From: Lentisphaerota bacterium
Lineage (GTDB): Bacteria > Verrucomicrobiota > Lentisphaeria > Victivallales > Victivallaceae
Reading direction: 5' to 3'
Length of the DNA: 64,000 nucleotides
Assembly: GCA_024225035.1 (NCBI GenBank)
Contig: JAAEMX010000170.1
Coordinates: forward strand, 28,466 to 92,465
In this document: positions 10,009-19,557 of the stretch, one piece after another
Numbering within the stretch: position 1 is the stretch's first letter
How the letters are laid out: the number at the start of each line of letters is the position of its first letter
Translations under genes and position numbers: made by a program
Notes under the pieces: generated by a model
Seen by the model: only the letters and a program-made list of their open reading frames with translations
Told to the model about the DNA's origin: nothing
Databases searched by the model: none

Positions 10009-10294
10009 ATTTCTGAAGGCTGCCGATTTTTACCGGGGAATCAATTTCCTGTCTGACGCATTCTTTTTTGCAAAGGTTAGAGTAGGGGCATACAAGACTG
10101 CAGACGCCTCCAAGTATGTTAGCATTGCGGATGGTTTTTGCCGCTTCTGTAAAGTTTTCAAAACGTATTGATCTAATAAAAGATGCAGGGTTTGTACCTG
10201 CCGGACAGTTTTTGCTGCATGGTGCGTCATGACATAGTAGACATCTTGATGCTTCTGCAATTGCCTGACTGATAGTGAAATCCGTTGTTTCCAT
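9947..10294 (-). CDS. preT: N-terminal Fe-S domain of the same dihydropyrimidine dehydrogenase, split off by a frameshift
   Basis: The 115 residues carry the Cys-rich helical domain that opens PreT, GltD and [20 protein letters not shown] near residue 18 and [17 protein letters not shown] near 63, which together hold two 4Fe-4S clusters. Reading is correct through HEKK at about residue 103. It then runs through A9 (9983-9991 as T on the + strand) into eleven unrelated residues and a stop. The other frame continues with NLEL, the expected start of the FAD domain. The ATG at 10294 is about 40 bases downstream of an FNR-type palindrome. Either the enzyme is made by slippage on the A run, or the gene is inactive, or the read has one extra base. 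Confidence 0.85.
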   Translation of the reverse strand: METTDFTISQAIAEASRCLLCHDAPCSKNCPAGTNPASFIRSIRFENFTEAAKTIRNANILGGVCSLVCPYSNLCKKECVRQEIDSPVKIGSLQKFAIEHEKKKPGTDTPMHKIP

Positions 10295-10332
10295 TTTAGA
10301 AATTCCCCGTAGATTAGTTTATTTTCTTTATG

Positions 10333-10348
10333 TTTGATTTAAATCAAA
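10333..10348. promoter_or_regulatory. FNR/CRP-type palindrome upstream of the dehydrogenase
   Basis: TTTGATTTAAATCAAA is a perfect 16-base palindrome containing TTGAT-N4-ATCAA, the consensus half-sites of FNR. Its centre is about 46 bases before the ATG at 10294, a usual place for activation or repression. Oxygen-linked control of a flavin/Fe-S reductase would make sense. The identity of the regulator is inferred. Confidence 0.6.
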
Positions 10349-10680
10349 AGAAAAGGACATAAAATTATTAGTGTGAATAATCGTACGATTTGTTCCTGAT
10401 TTTTGCGTGAAAAATTATATTTTTTGGTTAAAATGATGAATTATTGTATTTGGATAACAAAAAATATGAAAGTAAATTAAGCTTTTGGAACAAAGAAGAG
10501 AATTTTATTGACTAATACGTCTGAGGAATGAAATAGTTCGGTGCCGATAGTGTTTTTAGCTATATTCAGAAACTCGTTGGCGCTGATTCTTATCAAATTA
10601 AATGCCGCTGAAGCGGACATAATTAGAGAAGCAAAAGAATTTAATTCGGCAAACCAGTGTTAAGAACAAAAAGTATACTT
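10349..10680. other. Divergent promoter region
   Basis: The stretch separates the leftward dehydrogenase from the rightward ECF transporter. It is AT-rich up to about 10500 and then less so. No gene or known riboswitch consensus (FMN, TPP, preQ1) is recognised. Confidence 0.4.
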
Positions 10681-10721
10681 GTCGGCGTAAGCTGCCAGGT
10701 GACTTTACTGGTGCAGTCGAC
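10681..10721 (+). other. Possible structured leader of the ECF transporter mRNA
   Basis: GTCG (10681) can pair with CGAC (10718), and inside it TGC-CAG can pair with CTG-G-TGCA. The whole element ends 15 bases before the ATG of the S component. Vitamin transporters are often riboswitch-controlled, but this does not match a motif I know. Confidence 0.3.
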
Positions 10722-10736
10722 AGGGTAGCGTATCAG

Positions 10737-11306
10737 ATGGGAAAAAAATTATCGATATTCAATTTCGGCACTAAAACTGTTGTTACAATTAGTATTGGTG
10801 CGGCTTTATATGGTATAATCGGTCTCGTTGGCATCCCAATAGGGCCTAATATGCAGCTCAGACCTGCTATCGTCATTCTTACAATTTTCAGTGCCTTTTT
10901 TGGGCCGATTGTCGGATTTCTTTCCGGATTTATCGGTCATATGCTTACAGACATACTTGCAGGCTGGGGAGTTTGGTGGAACTGGGAGTTGAGTTCGGGC
11001 TTTTTTGGCTTCTTTGTAGGTCTTGTTTATCTTGCTAAAGGATTTAACATGAAGTATGGCCTCTTTCGAGTCTGGCATATTATTTTTATGGCTCTTACTG
11101 GCATTTTGGGGTTTGTTATCGGGTATTGTTTTGCTGGTTTTACTGATGTTGTGATTATGGATGAAGCTCCTCGAAAGATAGTTTTACAGACTGTCATAAT
11201 TACACTTACAAACTCAATTGTTTTTATCGCTTTTGCGCTGCCTGTTGTGCTGAGTTTTCTACTTACTAACAAAAAAAACAGTAATCTGGTAATAGAGAAT
11301 CAATGA
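10737..11306 (+). CDS. ECF transporter S component, UPF0397/ECF-riboflavin type
   Basis: The 189-residue membrane protein has five to six hydrophobic segments and the UPF0397 landmarks: a GAALYGIIG segment, [25 protein letters not shown] near residue 60, and [13 protein letters not shown] near 80. This family (Pfam ECF-ribofla_trS) gives an ECF transporter its vitamin specificity. Riboflavin has been proposed for the family, but the substrate cannot be read from sequence. The stop overlaps the start of the ATPase gene by four bases (ATGA). The order S - double ATPase - T is the usual compact arrangement for this group, so the three genes form one dedicated transporter. The ribosome site is weak (AGGG about 12 bases upstream). 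Confidence 0.85.
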   Translation: MGKKLSIFNFGTKTVVTISIGAALYGIIGLVGIPIGPNMQLRPAIVILTIFSAFFGPIVGFLSGFIGHMLTDILAGWGVWWNWELSSGFFGFFVGLVYLAKGFNMKYGLFRVWHIIFMALTGILGFVIGYCFAGFTDVVIMDEAPRKIVLQTVIITLTNSIVFIAFALPVVLSFLLTNKKNSNLVIENQ

Positions 11307-13054
11307 CTAAAATCGTTTTTCAAAACTTCAGTTTCAGATACAGGAACTTGAAAGAACCTACATTAAAAAACATAACCCTCGACATAAACAGTGGGGAAAA
11401 GGTTCTTATTGCCGGACAAAGCGGATCGGGAAAGTCAACTCTGATGCACTGTGTAAACGGTCTGGTGCCTTTTGCATATGACGGGGAAATAAGTGGTAAG
11501 CTTTTTCTGGATGGTATTGAGCCATATGAAGAAAGCCTGTTTAAGGTAAGCAAGATTGCTGGAACGATTCTTCAGGATCAGGATTCGCAGTTTATTGGGC
11601 TGACTGTAGGGGAAGACGTAGCCTTTGTGCTGGAAAATGAAATGACTCCTCTGAAGGAAATGCAGCAGAAGGTTTCAGAGTGTCTGGCAACCGTGGACAT
11701 GTTAGATTATATAAATCATAGTCCTTATGAACTTTCAGGAGGACAGCGACAAAGAGTTTCACTGGCTGGGGTTCTTTCTTCTCAGTCTGAGATATTGTTA
11801 TTTGATGAACCGCTGGCTAACCTGGATCCGGTGTCGGGCAAAAATATAATAAGTTTGATTGATGATCTTCATAAGGAGACAGGTAAAACAATTCTAATTG
11901 TAGAGCACAGGATAGAAGATGTTCTGGAAAGAAGTGTTGACAGGGTAATTGTGATTGATCAGGGCGAGATAATTTTCAATGGAAAACCTTGTGAGCTGCT
12001 AAGAACCGACACCTTGAAAAATGCAGGTCTTAGAGAGCCATTGTACGTTGAGGCTATAAAGTATTCAGAACTGAAACTTGAGGATGATCATAAGCTTGAC
12101 GACATCAATAACTGTGACCATGATACAATAAAAGAAAGCGTCACAAACTGGTTTGAAGACAAACTGCCGACTGAAGAAGATTTCGACACCGATAAAGTTC
12201 TCTCTGTAAAAGACATTAATTTTTCCTTTGTAAGTAATACGAAAGTTATTGATAATGTATCATTTGACATCAGAAAAGGAGAAATAGTCAGTATTTTAGG
12301 TAATAACGGAGCTGGAAAGTCAACGCTTTCAAATCTTATTACCGGAATACTTAAGCCAGATTCAGGAGAAATTGTTCTCGATGGAGAGGTCATTAATAAC
12401 TTGAGCGTTAAAGCTATAGGTGATAAAATCGGTTATGTTATGCAGAATCCTAATAACATGACTGTCAAGCACATGCTCAGGGATGAGGTTACTTTGGGAC
12501 TGAGAGCTGGTCTTGAAGAGGCCGATAGGTTCAATTTTTTAAATAGATGGTGGCGTGCAAAGAGCAAAGTGTGCGAGAATACCATTGAGACGAAGTTTAT
12601 CGACACTATTAAAAAGTGCAAACTGTACGGATATAGAAACTGGCCGTTGTCTTCTCTAAGTTATGGACAGAAAAGAAGAGCTTCGATTGCTTCTGTGCTG
12701 GCTCGAGAGCCCAGGGTGCTTATTCTTGACGAACCAACGGCCGGGCAGGATTATAGTAATTATAGTGAATTCATGAAATTCATGAACGAGTTGTCCGGTT
12801 ACGGTATTGCTATAATCTTAATTACGCACGATATGCACCTTGCACTTGAATACACAAATAGAAGCATAGTTATGTCTGATGGCAAAAAGATAGCCGACGA
12901 CACTCCGGCTAACATTTTTTCTCAAGAGGATATTGTTAAAAAAGCCAATTTAAGAGAAACCTCATTGGGTAAGCTCGCGGATGTAATTGGTATAGAAAAT
13001 AAGCATGGCTTTATTCAGCATTTTATAGACTTTGACAGGGAGAGAAAGCGTTGA
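11303..13054 (+). CDS. Fused double ATPase of an ECF transporter (EcfA-EcfA')
   Basis: Two complete ABC ATPase domains lie in one chain of 583 residues. Domain 1 has the Walker A motif GQSGSGKST near residue 39, signature LSGGQRQR near 143 and Walker [13 protein letters not shown] near 163. Domain 2 has GNNGAGKST near 333, a variant signature LSYGQKRR near 453 and [10 protein letters not shown] near 472. Fused EcfA pairs are typical of the UPF0397 cassettes (YkoD-like). The insert between the signature and Q-loop regions of domain 2 is slightly longer than usual (about residues 405-440). The pair powers vitamin import by driving the T and S membrane subunits. It overlaps both neighbouring genes by four bases, implying translational coupling. 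Confidence 0.92.
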   Translation: MTKIVFQNFSFRYRNLKEPTLKNITLDINSGEKVLIAGQSGSGKSTLMHCVNGLVPFAYDGEISGKLFLDGIEPYEESLFKVSKIAGTILQDQDSQFIGLTVGEDVAFVLENEMTPLKEMQQKVSECLATVDMLDYINHSPYELSGGQRQRVSLAGVLSSQSEILLFDEPLANLDPVSGKNIISLIDDLHKETGKTILIVEHRIEDVLERSVDRVIVIDQGEIIFNGKPCELLRTDTLKNAGLREPLYVEAIKYSELKLEDDHKLDDINNCDHDTIKESVTNWFEDKLPTEEDFDTDKVLSVKDINFSFVSNTKVIDNVSFDIRKGEIVSILGNNGAGKSTLSNLITGILKPDSGEIVLDGEVINNLSVKAIGDKIGYVMQNPNNMTVKHMLRDEVTLGLRAGLEEADRFNFLNRWWRAKSKVCENTIETKFIDTIKKCKLYGYRNWPLSSLSYGQKRRASIASVLAREPRVLILDEPTAGQDYSNYSEFMKFMNELSGYGIAIILITHDMHLALEYTNRSIVMSDGKKIADDTPANIFSQEDIVKKANLRETSLGKLADVIGIENKHGFIQHFIDFDRERKR

Positions 13055-13866
13055 GCAAATTTGGAACACTATACGTAGAATCGGACTCTTTCTTTCACAG
13101 GATGGAGCCCAGTTTAAAAGTTTTGATCTTTGTTTTATGGTCAATAACTGTTTTCATGTTTCTTGACCTCAGAGTTGACTTAGTGCTGTTGGCTTTAGGT
13201 TCTGTATTTCTACTTTTTTCAAAAATTCCTTTTCGAATAATCAGAAACCTTTTTATTGTTGTGTTGCTGTTTACGCTGACTAACGCTCTGTTTATTTTGC
13301 TTATTACTCCGGAGTACGGCACTGTTTTAACTGGCAGCACTACCAACTTATTTTACGGTCTTACGTTTGAAACTTTGTTTTATATTTTTACTCTGTCCCT
13401 GAAGTATATTTCTCTGCTTCCGGTGGTTATGATTTTGATTTTTACTACTCATCCAAGCAGGTTTGCAAGCAGTTTAAGCAAGCTTGGGATCCCTTATAAA
13501 TGGGCCTATACATTCAATATCATGTTCAGGTATATTCCGGATATCCAGAATGAATTCAAGACCATAGCCAACGCTCAGGCTGCTAGAGGACTCAGTATTA
13601 AAAAGGATGAAAAATCTATTGTAAAAAGAGCTAGGAATCTATTTAATCTGACTATTCCGCTGATTAATTCAGCGTTAGCGCGAATTGACAAGGTCAGTAA
13701 TGCTATGGATTTGAGAGGTTTTGGTAAGTATGGCAAGCGCACATGGTATAACTTTACCCCTATGCGAAAAGTTGATTATGCTGTGCTGGCAATGACTGTA
13801 ATCATATTTTTAATGTTTTTGCTTTTCAGGATTTATTCAAATACCAGATTTTGGTATCCGTTTTAA
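13051..13866 (+). CDS. ECF transporter T component (EcfT/CbiQ family)
   Basis: The 271-residue protein has about five membrane segments and the two EcfT coupling helices seen as A-R-G (AQAARGLSI near residue 183) and A-x-D-x-R-G-F-G (AMDLRGFGKYGKRT near 222). These short helices dock into the ATPases. Translation probably begins at the TTG at 13051, which overlaps the ATPase stop (TTGA) and has AGGGAG upstream. A nearby ATG within the first 20 codons is not better placed. The gene ends convergently with the Rrf2 gene, with a four-base overlap of the two 3' ends. Confidence 0.9.
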   Translation: MSKFGTLYVESDSFFHRMEPSLKVLIFVLWSITVFMFLDLRVDLVLLALGSVFLLFSKIPFRIIRNLFIVVLLFTLTNALFILLITPEYGTVLTGSTTNLFYGLTFETLFYIFTLSLKYISLLPVVMILIFTTHPSRFASSLSKLGIPYKWAYTFNIMFRYIPDIQNEFKTIANAQAARGLSIKKDEKSIVKRARNLFNLTIPLINSALARIDKVSNAMDLRGFGKYGKRTWYNFTPMRKVDYAVLAMTVIIFLMFLLFRIYSNTRFWYPF

Positions 13867-14297
13867 ATATAGAACATTGGGAGGCTTGCTTTTTCCTTAT
13901 ACTCTCTGGCTAAGTCACCAACTGTTTTGGAAGAGAGGTAATCTGTAATTGTTTTTTCAAGTCCATTCCAGAAGTCGTATGTTGAGCAAACATCTTTGCG
14001 ATCGCAGCTATCTGCTTCAAGGCATTTCAAGAGTTTCTGATCTTTTTCCAACAGGTTGTACAAATCTTTAATTTTTGTGTTTCTGGCTGCAGGTTTTAGT
14101 GAGTAGCCGCCTTTGGAACCTCGGCTTACGTTCAGGTAACCACCTTTTTTCAGCATGCGAATGATTTGTTCTGTATACTTTAACGTTATTTTCTCATGAG
14201 AGGATATTTCTTTGACATTAACTGGATTGTCATTACTCTGGATTGCCAGGAAAATCATTATTCTCAAACCGTATCTGGTGCGGGTAGATATCTTCAT
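13863..14297 (-). CDS. Rrf2-family transcriptional regulator
   Basis: The 144-residue protein begins MKISTRTRYGLRIMIFLA, the standard Rrf2 winged-helix opening, followed by ISSHEKITLKYTEQIIRMLKKGG (recognition region) and SRGSKGGYSL (wing). Three cysteines near residues 94-106 (KCLEADSCDRKDVC) sit where IscR- and NsrR-type members hold an Fe-S cluster, so cluster binding is possible. In sulfur-gene neighbourhoods CymR-type members sense cysteine supply; the cysN-cysD-cysH genes start just to the right. The ATG at 14297 is chosen over an upstream TTG because the TTG would overlap its GAGG ribosome site. The target sites are not identified. Confidence 0.88.
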   Translation of the reverse strand: MKISTRTRYGLRIMIFLAIQSNDNPVNVKEISSHEKITLKYTEQIIRMLKKGGYLNVSRGSKGGYSLKPAARNTKIKDLYNLLEKDQKLLKCLEADSCDRKDVCSTYDFWNGLEKTITDYLSSKTVGDLAREYKEKASLPMFYI

Positions 14298-14412
14298 TAA
14301 TAACCTCAATTTTAATAGGAAATATATTATACATAAGTAATATAATAGATTGGCAAAAGAATTGCAAATGATGGCTGAATTATATTAATCATTTTGAGGG
14401 ACAAGAAAGCGA

Positions 14413-14444
14413 CCTGCATGAAGCAAGGAGGAAATTCATGCAGG
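14413..14444 (-). terminator. 10-bp hairpin after cysN
   Basis: CCTGCATGAA pairs exactly with TTCATGCAGG around a 12-base loop, about 20 bases past the cysN stop. The tail (TCGCTTTCTTG on the transcript) is only partly T-rich. Confidence 0.6.
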
Positions 14445-14463
14445 CCGGCATTCGGGATTGAGC

Positions 14464-15759
14464 TTATATTATGTTATTGGCAGCGCTGGATATCATGCCG
14501 ACTCCAACTGTATTATTAGTGATTTTGTCTATAATTATAAAACTGCCTGTTTCACGGTTTTTTGTGTAAGTATCAAAGAACAATGGCGAAAAGGTGGTTA
14601 CTGTAACTTCTCCTGTTTCGTTTAGTTCAAGCTTATCCGCAGAGTCATTTTTCAATGTATTAACATCAGTTTTGTGCTCAATTTTTAGAAATTTTGCTTT
14701 TACTGAGTTTCCGCAGTGGCGAATAATATACTCGGCATTTTCGATAAGGGGTTTTTCATTCATCCAGATTATATTGGCTTTGAATTCATTTGTGATATGC
14801 GGCAACTGATCTGCTTTGATGAGCATGTCTCCGCTGCTGATATCAATTTCATCTTCCAGAGTTAGTGTTATCGCCAGTGGCGCAAACGCTTCATCCAGAT
14901 TTCCGTCATAGGTGACAATGTCCTTTACTCTGGATTTTCTCAATGAAGGAAGGGCTTGCACTATATCGCCTTTTTTAATTGTTCCTGATATAACTGATCC
15001 TGAAAAGCCTCTGAAATCCAAGTTTGGGCGGTTTACATACTGTACTGGAAATCTGAACTCATTTTGTTCGTTCTCTTCTTCTGTATCAACGGTTTCCAGA
15101 TACTCCAGCAGGGCAGGCCCGCTGTACCATGGAGTTTCTTCGCTTGTTTTTACTACATTTACGCCTTCAAGCGCTGACAGAGGAAAGAACTGCAGACTTG
15201 AGAATGCAAAGCCGGCTGCGAAATCAGAGAAATCTTTTTTGATCTTTTCATATACATCCTGTGAGTAATCAACTAAGTCCATTTTGTTTACGGCTACCAC
15301 TACATGTTTGATCCCAAGCTGGGAAACAATGAATGAGTGCCTTTTGGTCTGAGTTAAAATACCCCTGCGGGCGTCAATCAGAATAATAGCCAGACTTGCA
15401 GTAGAGGCGCCTGTGGCCATGTTTCTAGTATATTGTTCGTGTCCGGGGGTGTCGGCTATTATGAACTTGCGCTCCAGAGTTGAAAAATAACGATAGGCTA
15501 CATCGATAGTTATGCCCTGTTCGCGCTCAGCTTTTAAGCCGTCCAGAAGCAGTGAGTAGTCTATTTTTCCGTTGTCGCGGTTCGTTCCAATGCGCTGACT
15601 TTCGTTCTGCAAAGCCCTGATTTGGTCGTCAAATATCAGTTTACTGTCGTATAAAAGGCGCCCGATCAAGGTTGATTTGCCGTCGTCTACAGAACCACAG
15701 GTTATAAACCGCAGTAATGTTTTATTTTCGTGTTTGTCTAAAAAATTTACAATATCCAT
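14464..15759 (-). CDS. cysN: Sulfate adenylyltransferase subunit 1 (GTPase)
   Basis: The 431-residue protein shows the EF-Tu-like GTPase motifs of CysN: GSVDDGKSTLIG near residue 22, the switch region QGITIDVAYRYF, DTPGHEQYTRNM near 97 and NKMD near 157, followed by beta-barrel domains II and III. With CysD it makes adenosine 5'-phosphosulfate (APS) from ATP and sulfate, using GTP hydrolysis to drive the reaction. There is no C-terminal CysC (APS kinase) domain, which fits the APS-type reductase encoded upstream. The ATG overlaps the cysD stop by one base (TAATG), so the two are translationally coupled. Confidence 0.95.
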   Translation of the reverse strand: MDIVNFLDKHENKTLLRFITCGSVDDGKSTLIGRLLYDSKLIFDDQIRALQNESQRIGTNRDNGKIDYSLLLDGLKAEREQGITIDVAYRYFSTLERKFIIADTPGHEQYTRNMATGASTASLAIILIDARRGILTQTKRHSFIVSQLGIKHVVVAVNKMDLVDYSQDVYEKIKKDFSDFAAGFAFSSLQFFPLSALEGVNVVKTSEETPWYSGPALLEYLETVDTEEENEQNEFRFPVQYVNRPNLDFRGFSGSVISGTIKKGDIVQALPSLRKSRVKDIVTYDGNLDEAFAPLAITLTLEDEIDISSGDMLIKADQLPHITNEFKANIIWMNEKPLIENAEYIIRHCGNSVKAKFLKIEHKTDVNTLKNDSADKLELNETGEVTVTTFSPLFFDTYTKNRETGSFIIIDKITNNTVGVGMISSAANNII

Positions 15760-16667
15760 TAGAAATACCCCTCACGTTTTTTTTGTTCCATTGATGAATC
15801 ACTGTCGTGGTCAATTGCTCGTGTTGAGCGTTCGCTGAGTCTGGTTTGCAGCATCTCTTTGATGATATCCTCAATTGTCTCAGCTGGGGACTCTATTGCC
15901 CCAGTGAGAGGATAGCAGCCCAGAGTCCTGAATCGCACTTTCTTCATTACGGGCTTTTCTCCGGGGGCAAGTCTCATGCGATCATCGTCAACCATTATCA
16001 GCATGCCGTTTCTTTCTACAACCGGACGCTCTTTGGCAAAGTACAGGTCTACTAAAGGAATATTTTCCAGCCTGATGTATTGCCATATGTCAGTTTCAGT
16101 CCAGTTGGAGAGCGGGAATACTCGAACACTTTCGCCGGGGTTGATCTTTCCATTGTAATTGGACCAGAGCTCCGGGCGCTGCTGCTTTGGATTCCATTGG
16201 TGAAATCGATCTCGAAAAGAATAGATACGCTCTTTTGCACGTGACTTTTCTTCGTCTCGTCTGGCTCCGCCAAACGCGACATCATACTTACCTTCTTCAA
16301 GCGCTTGCAGCAGAGCTTGAGTTTTCATGATATCAGTATATTTGCGGCTGCCGTAATCGAATGGATTGACTCCAGCCTCAACGCCTTCTTTGTTGTGATG
16401 AACGTCCAGATTTAGTCCAGCTTTTTTGCAGAATGCGTCACGAAACTGAAGCATCTCCCTGAATTTCCATGTAGTGTCGATGTGCAGCAGTTTGAAGGGC
16501 AGCTTGGCTGGATAGAATGCTTTTTGTGCCAGTCGTACCAGTACTGATGAATCTTTCCCGATAGAATATAGCAATATCGGGTTTTCAGCCTGCCCAACGG
16601 CATCGCGAAATATTCTGATGCTTTCTGCTTCAAGCTGTCTTAGTTGACTTATTTTTTCATTTTTCAT
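15759..16667 (-). CDS. cysD: Sulfate adenylyltransferase subunit 2
   Basis: The 302-residue protein carries the ATP-pyrophosphatase PP-loop [13 protein letters not shown] near residue 36, followed by [27 protein letters not shown] and [15 protein letters not shown], all typical of CysD. It is the catalytic ATP sulfurylase half that acts with CysN in the cytoplasm. Length is normal for the family. It follows cysH by 28 bases and overlaps cysN, so cysH-cysD-cysN is one operon read leftward. Confidence 0.96.
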   Translation of the reverse strand: MKNEKISQLRQLEAESIRIFRDAVGQAENPILLYSIGKDSSVLVRLAQKAFYPAKLPFKLLHIDTTWKFREMLQFRDAFCKKAGLNLDVHHNKEGVEAGVNPFDYGSRKYTDIMKTQALLQALEEGKYDVAFGGARRDEEKSRAKERIYSFRDRFHQWNPKQQRPELWSNYNGKINPGESVRVFPLSNWTETDIWQYIRLENIPLVDLYFAKERPVVERNGMLIMVDDDRMRLAPGEKPVMKKVRFRTLGCYPLTGAIESPAETIEDIIKEMLQTRLSERSTRAIDHDSDSSMEQKKREGYF

Positions 16668-16695
16668 GTTATTGCCTCTAAATTTTTTAAAATCA

Positions 16696-17418
16696 TTATT
16701 TGATTCTTTGTAATTTCCCCTTTACCACATGGAGACCGCATTCTTTCTGTTCGGGGGTCTCCCACCACCAGCGGCCGCTTCTGATGTCTTCTCCCGTTGC
16801 GACCGCCCTTGTACAACAAGCGCATCCTATACTGGGGAATCCTTTATCATGTAATTCGTTGTATGGAACCAGGTTGTTGTGTATGTATTCCCAAACTTGC
16901 TTTTCGCTCCAATTGTACAAAGGGTTTATTTTTACCATATCCCTTGCGTCGAGTTCAGCAGCTTTTAGTTCTGACCTTGTCTGGGATTGAGCCTGCCTAA
17001 GTCCGCATATCCATGCTTCATATGGCGCAAGTGCTCGCTCTAAAGGTTCAAGCTTGCGAACTCGACAACATTCCTTACGGTTTTCTATGCTGTCATAGAA
17101 TGAGTTAACTCCGTGTTCAGAAGTCATCTTTTCCACTGAGCTTCTTTCCGGGAAATAAAGTTTTATTTTGCAGCTGTATCTTGCCTCTGACTCGGCAATG
17201 AGTTTATAGCTTTCCTCGAAAAGCCTTCCGGTATCAAGTGTAAAAACCGGGATATCCAGTTTGTTTTTAGATATGAGATCAATGATTACCTGATCTTCGG
17301 CTCCCAATGATGAGGCAAAAGCCACTTCCTCTGGAAATGCGTTGGCCGCATACTCAAGAATAGACTCGGCATTCAAGCCTTTCAGTTTGTTGTTAATTAT
17401 GTCTATATCATGTTTCAT
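16696..17418 (-). CDS. cysH: Assimilatory adenylyl-sulfate (APS) reductase
   Basis: The 240-residue protein has the PP-loop-like SSLGAEDQV near residue 34 and [11 protein letters not shown] near 82. It has both cysteine pairs expected of the Fe-S form: ECCRVRK near 118 and GCACCTRAV near 200, plus the C-terminal ECGLH with the redox cysteine. Presence of CC...CxxC indicates a 4Fe-4S APS reductase rather than a PAPS reductase, matching the absence of an APS kinase here. It converts APS to sulfite. A sulfite reductase candidate is found far away at 57468. The gene faces the SulP permease across about 290 bases of shared upstream DNA, which probably carries the common sulfur-responsive control. 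Confidence 0.93.
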   Translation of the reverse strand: MKHDIDIINNKLKGLNAESILEYAANAFPEEVAFASSLGAEDQVIIDLISKNKLDIPVFTLDTGRLFEESYKLIAESEARYSCKIKLYFPERSSVEKMTSEHGVNSFYDSIENRKECCRVRKLEPLERALAPYEAWICGLRQAQSQTRSELKAAELDARDMVKINPLYNWSEKQVWEYIHNNLVPYNELHDKGFPSIGCACCTRAVATGEDIRSGRWWWETPEQKECGLHVVKGKLQRIK

Positions 17419-17709
17419 TCTTTTATTCCTAGTAAAGCAATATGATATTATGTAATATGGCTTTTCTTTTGTTAATCATACTGTTTTAATATGATATATT
17501 TAAATTTAAGTTCTCTTTTGTAATTTGTGCTTATTTCTCCGTTTATACCTATAATTTTAAAGCGTTAAATTTAAAAATCAAGTGATTCTATATAAAAATA
17601 GTAGGAAATTTTATATTGTAGCTTGTAATAAGTGTTGCGGTCTTTATAATATACCAAAATGATATGAAATAAATATTGCGATCTGTTTTATACTTTGAGG
17701 GTGATGACA

Positions 17710-19008
17710 ATGGAAGATAAATACAAAAAACTTTTTCCGTTTCTGAGGTTTTTGCCTCCGGATAAAGCTGCATTGAAACCTGATTTACAGGCCGGGATAA
17801 TTATTGCAATGGTTTTAATTCCTCAGTCCATGGCTTACGCTGAGCTGGCTGGGTTGCCGCCGCAATACGGTTTGTACTGCTCGATTCTTCCATGTATTAT
17901 TGCCGCTTTATGGGGCTCATCCTCACATTTATCAACAGGGCCTGTTGCCATGATTTCATTGATTACAGCAACAACTCTTGGAAGTTTTGCAAAGTCCGGT
18001 TCTGAGTACTATATACAAATGGCTCAGGGAAGTTGTTTGCTGGCTGGTTTTTTCTTTATCACTTTTAGTGTTTTCAGGCTGGATAAACTGGTTCAAAAGA
18101 TAGATTCCGCGGTAATCAAGGGCTTTACCAACGCGGCGGCAATCATTATTATTCTTTCGCAAATAAATAAAATACTTGGGTTCAATGTTTCAGATATTTT
18201 TGAACAAGATCAGGCTGCCGGAAGCTTCTCTTCGGACACCTTGATTACAGTCGCTTTGGGAGTTGTTGCTTTGGCATCTATAGTGCTGCTTAAAAAACTC
18301 TTCCCTAAATGGCCCTCTGTGCTATTGGTTATAATTTTTTCCGCCGCCGCCGCCTGTCTGATTAATAACTACTTACAGCGGCAAGCAGTCGCGACAGTGG
18401 GCAGTGTTCCTGCAGGACTTCCGGCATTGGGGCTTCCAACAAAACTTACAATCAATGACTATGTTAAATTGCTGCCGGGCAGCCTGGTGATTGCTATACT
18501 TGGAACATTGGAGGTGTATTCAATCAGCCGGATTATCGCTGACAATACTGGAGAAACTTTGAATTTCAGGCAAGAATTTTTAGGGCAGGGGCTGGCGTGT
18601 CTTGGAGGCGGCATCAGCTCGGCATATCCAAGCAGTGGCTCTTTTTCACGGAGTGCGCTTTCGTATTCTGCAGGTGCAAAAACAAGTTTCAGTTCTGTTA
18701 TTGCTGGGCTTTCTGTACTTGTAGTACTTGTATTTTTTACAAAATATCTGCAATACTTGCCGCGAGTGGCTTTGGGCGCTGTAATAATCAGTGCGGTAAT
18801 CAAGCTGATAAATTTCAAAGTCTGTGTTGAGTTCTGGCGAAAAAATCGGAAAGACCTTGCAACCTTTTCAGTCACGTTTGCTGCTACTTTGGGATTTCAG
18901 CATAACATTATCTTATCTATTGCTCTTGGTATTTTAACTTCACTGCTTCTGCGTATTTTTAGCTCAGCTGTCAGTAAAAAATCTTTGAACTGGAGCCGGC
19001 AGTTGTAG
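17710..19008 (+). CDS. SulP-family anion permease lacking a STAS domain
   Basis: The 433-residue protein opens with the SulP signature (LKPDLQAGIIIAMVLIPQSMAYAELAGLPPQYGLY) and has about ten to twelve hydrophobic segments, including a PSSGSFSRSA segment. Most SulP transporters are about 560 residues and end in a cytoplasmic STAS domain. This one stops after the membrane part (SVSKKSLNWSRQL), and the following 500 bases show no STAS remnant. Divergent placement next to cysH-cysD-cysN argues for sulfate uptake. The ATG at 17710 is chosen because GAGGG lies eight bases upstream; ATG 17704 is an alternative. Confidence 0.88.
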   Translation: MEDKYKKLFPFLRFLPPDKAALKPDLQAGIIIAMVLIPQSMAYAELAGLPPQYGLYCSILPCIIAALWGSSSHLSTGPVAMISLITATTLGSFAKSGSEYYIQMAQGSCLLAGFFFITFSVFRLDKLVQKIDSAVIKGFTNAAAIIIILSQINKILGFNVSDIFEQDQAAGSFSSDTLITVALGVVALASIVLLKKLFPKWPSVLLVIIFSAAAACLINNYLQRQAVATVGSVPAGLPALGLPTKLTINDYVKLLPGSLVIAILGTLEVYSISRIIADNTGETLNFRQEFLGQGLACLGGGISSAYPSSGSFSRSALSYSAGAKTSFSSVIAGLSVLVVLVFFTKYLQYLPRVALGAVIISAVIKLINFKVCVEFWRKNRKDLATFSVTFAATLGFQHNIILSIALGILTSLLLRIFSSAVSKKSLNWSRQL

Positions 19009-19557
19009 AGAATAGAGCAGGTTAACATTTTGTGTTGTGTGTCACTAACTGTTAGAGTTGTTGATGGTAGTCCTTTTTCTGCTTGACAGCATTTTTTATC
19101 CAAAAAAAAAGATGTTTCATTTGACATGTATCTATGGTTAAATGTATATTAAAAAGTGATAATGAATATTAGATCTTAGTAAATTATATGAGTTTAAAAA
19201 TACTCTTTAGTCTGCTGCGGCCGACTGGGAAGCAGTTTTGACTTAGCAGACTCTATTTTTATTTGTTGGATAAGTATAATTACATTCAAAAGCTCAATTT
19301 TATGGCTTTTGACTAAGGTTCTGACATTGGTATTGGATTATCGATTAATCGTTATCCTGCTAATGTTTACGATTATCTCGAAACTACCTCACATTAGATT
19401 GTGAAACCACTTTCATTCTATTCGGAAAATACCTTACTTAATGCAATAAAAGTTATTTACGCGAGCAGTCTATTGTCTAAAAATACGACTTAAGCTGTAA
19501 TTATATATGCAGTTAAATTTAGGGAGAAGGTTTTATTCAATTTTGAGGAGGTTGACC
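19009..19557. other. Gene-free stretch before the RiPP precursor
   Basis: It contains the terminator at 19209 and a smaller inverted repeat (CAAAAGC/GCTTTTG, 19287-19311). Otherwise it is AT-rich DNA with no gene. The precursor promoter should lie in 19380-19540, but no clear -35/-10 pair stands out. Confidence 0.45.
19209..19252 (+). terminator. Hairpin followed by T run after the SulP gene
   Basis: AGTCTGCT (19209-19216) pairs with AGCAGACT (19245-19252), with an inner CTGC/GCAG pair, and is followed by CTATTTTTATTT. It is 200 bases past the SulP stop. Its arm is shared with sequences at 3330 and 7743. Confidence 0.55.

Noticed and set aside
9638..10171. 177-codon + strand frame opposite the dehydrogenase junction
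   Set aside because: It is antisense to conserved FAD and Fe-S motifs on both sides of the frameshift and has no ribosome site.
10400..10736. FMN or TPP riboswitch before the ECF transporter
   Set aside because: The conserved cores of these riboswitches are absent; only an unclassified hairpin is present.
17419..17709. Rrf2/CymR-type box in the cysH-SulP gap
   Set aside because: Several AT-rich partial inverted repeats are visible, but none is clearly better than the background.
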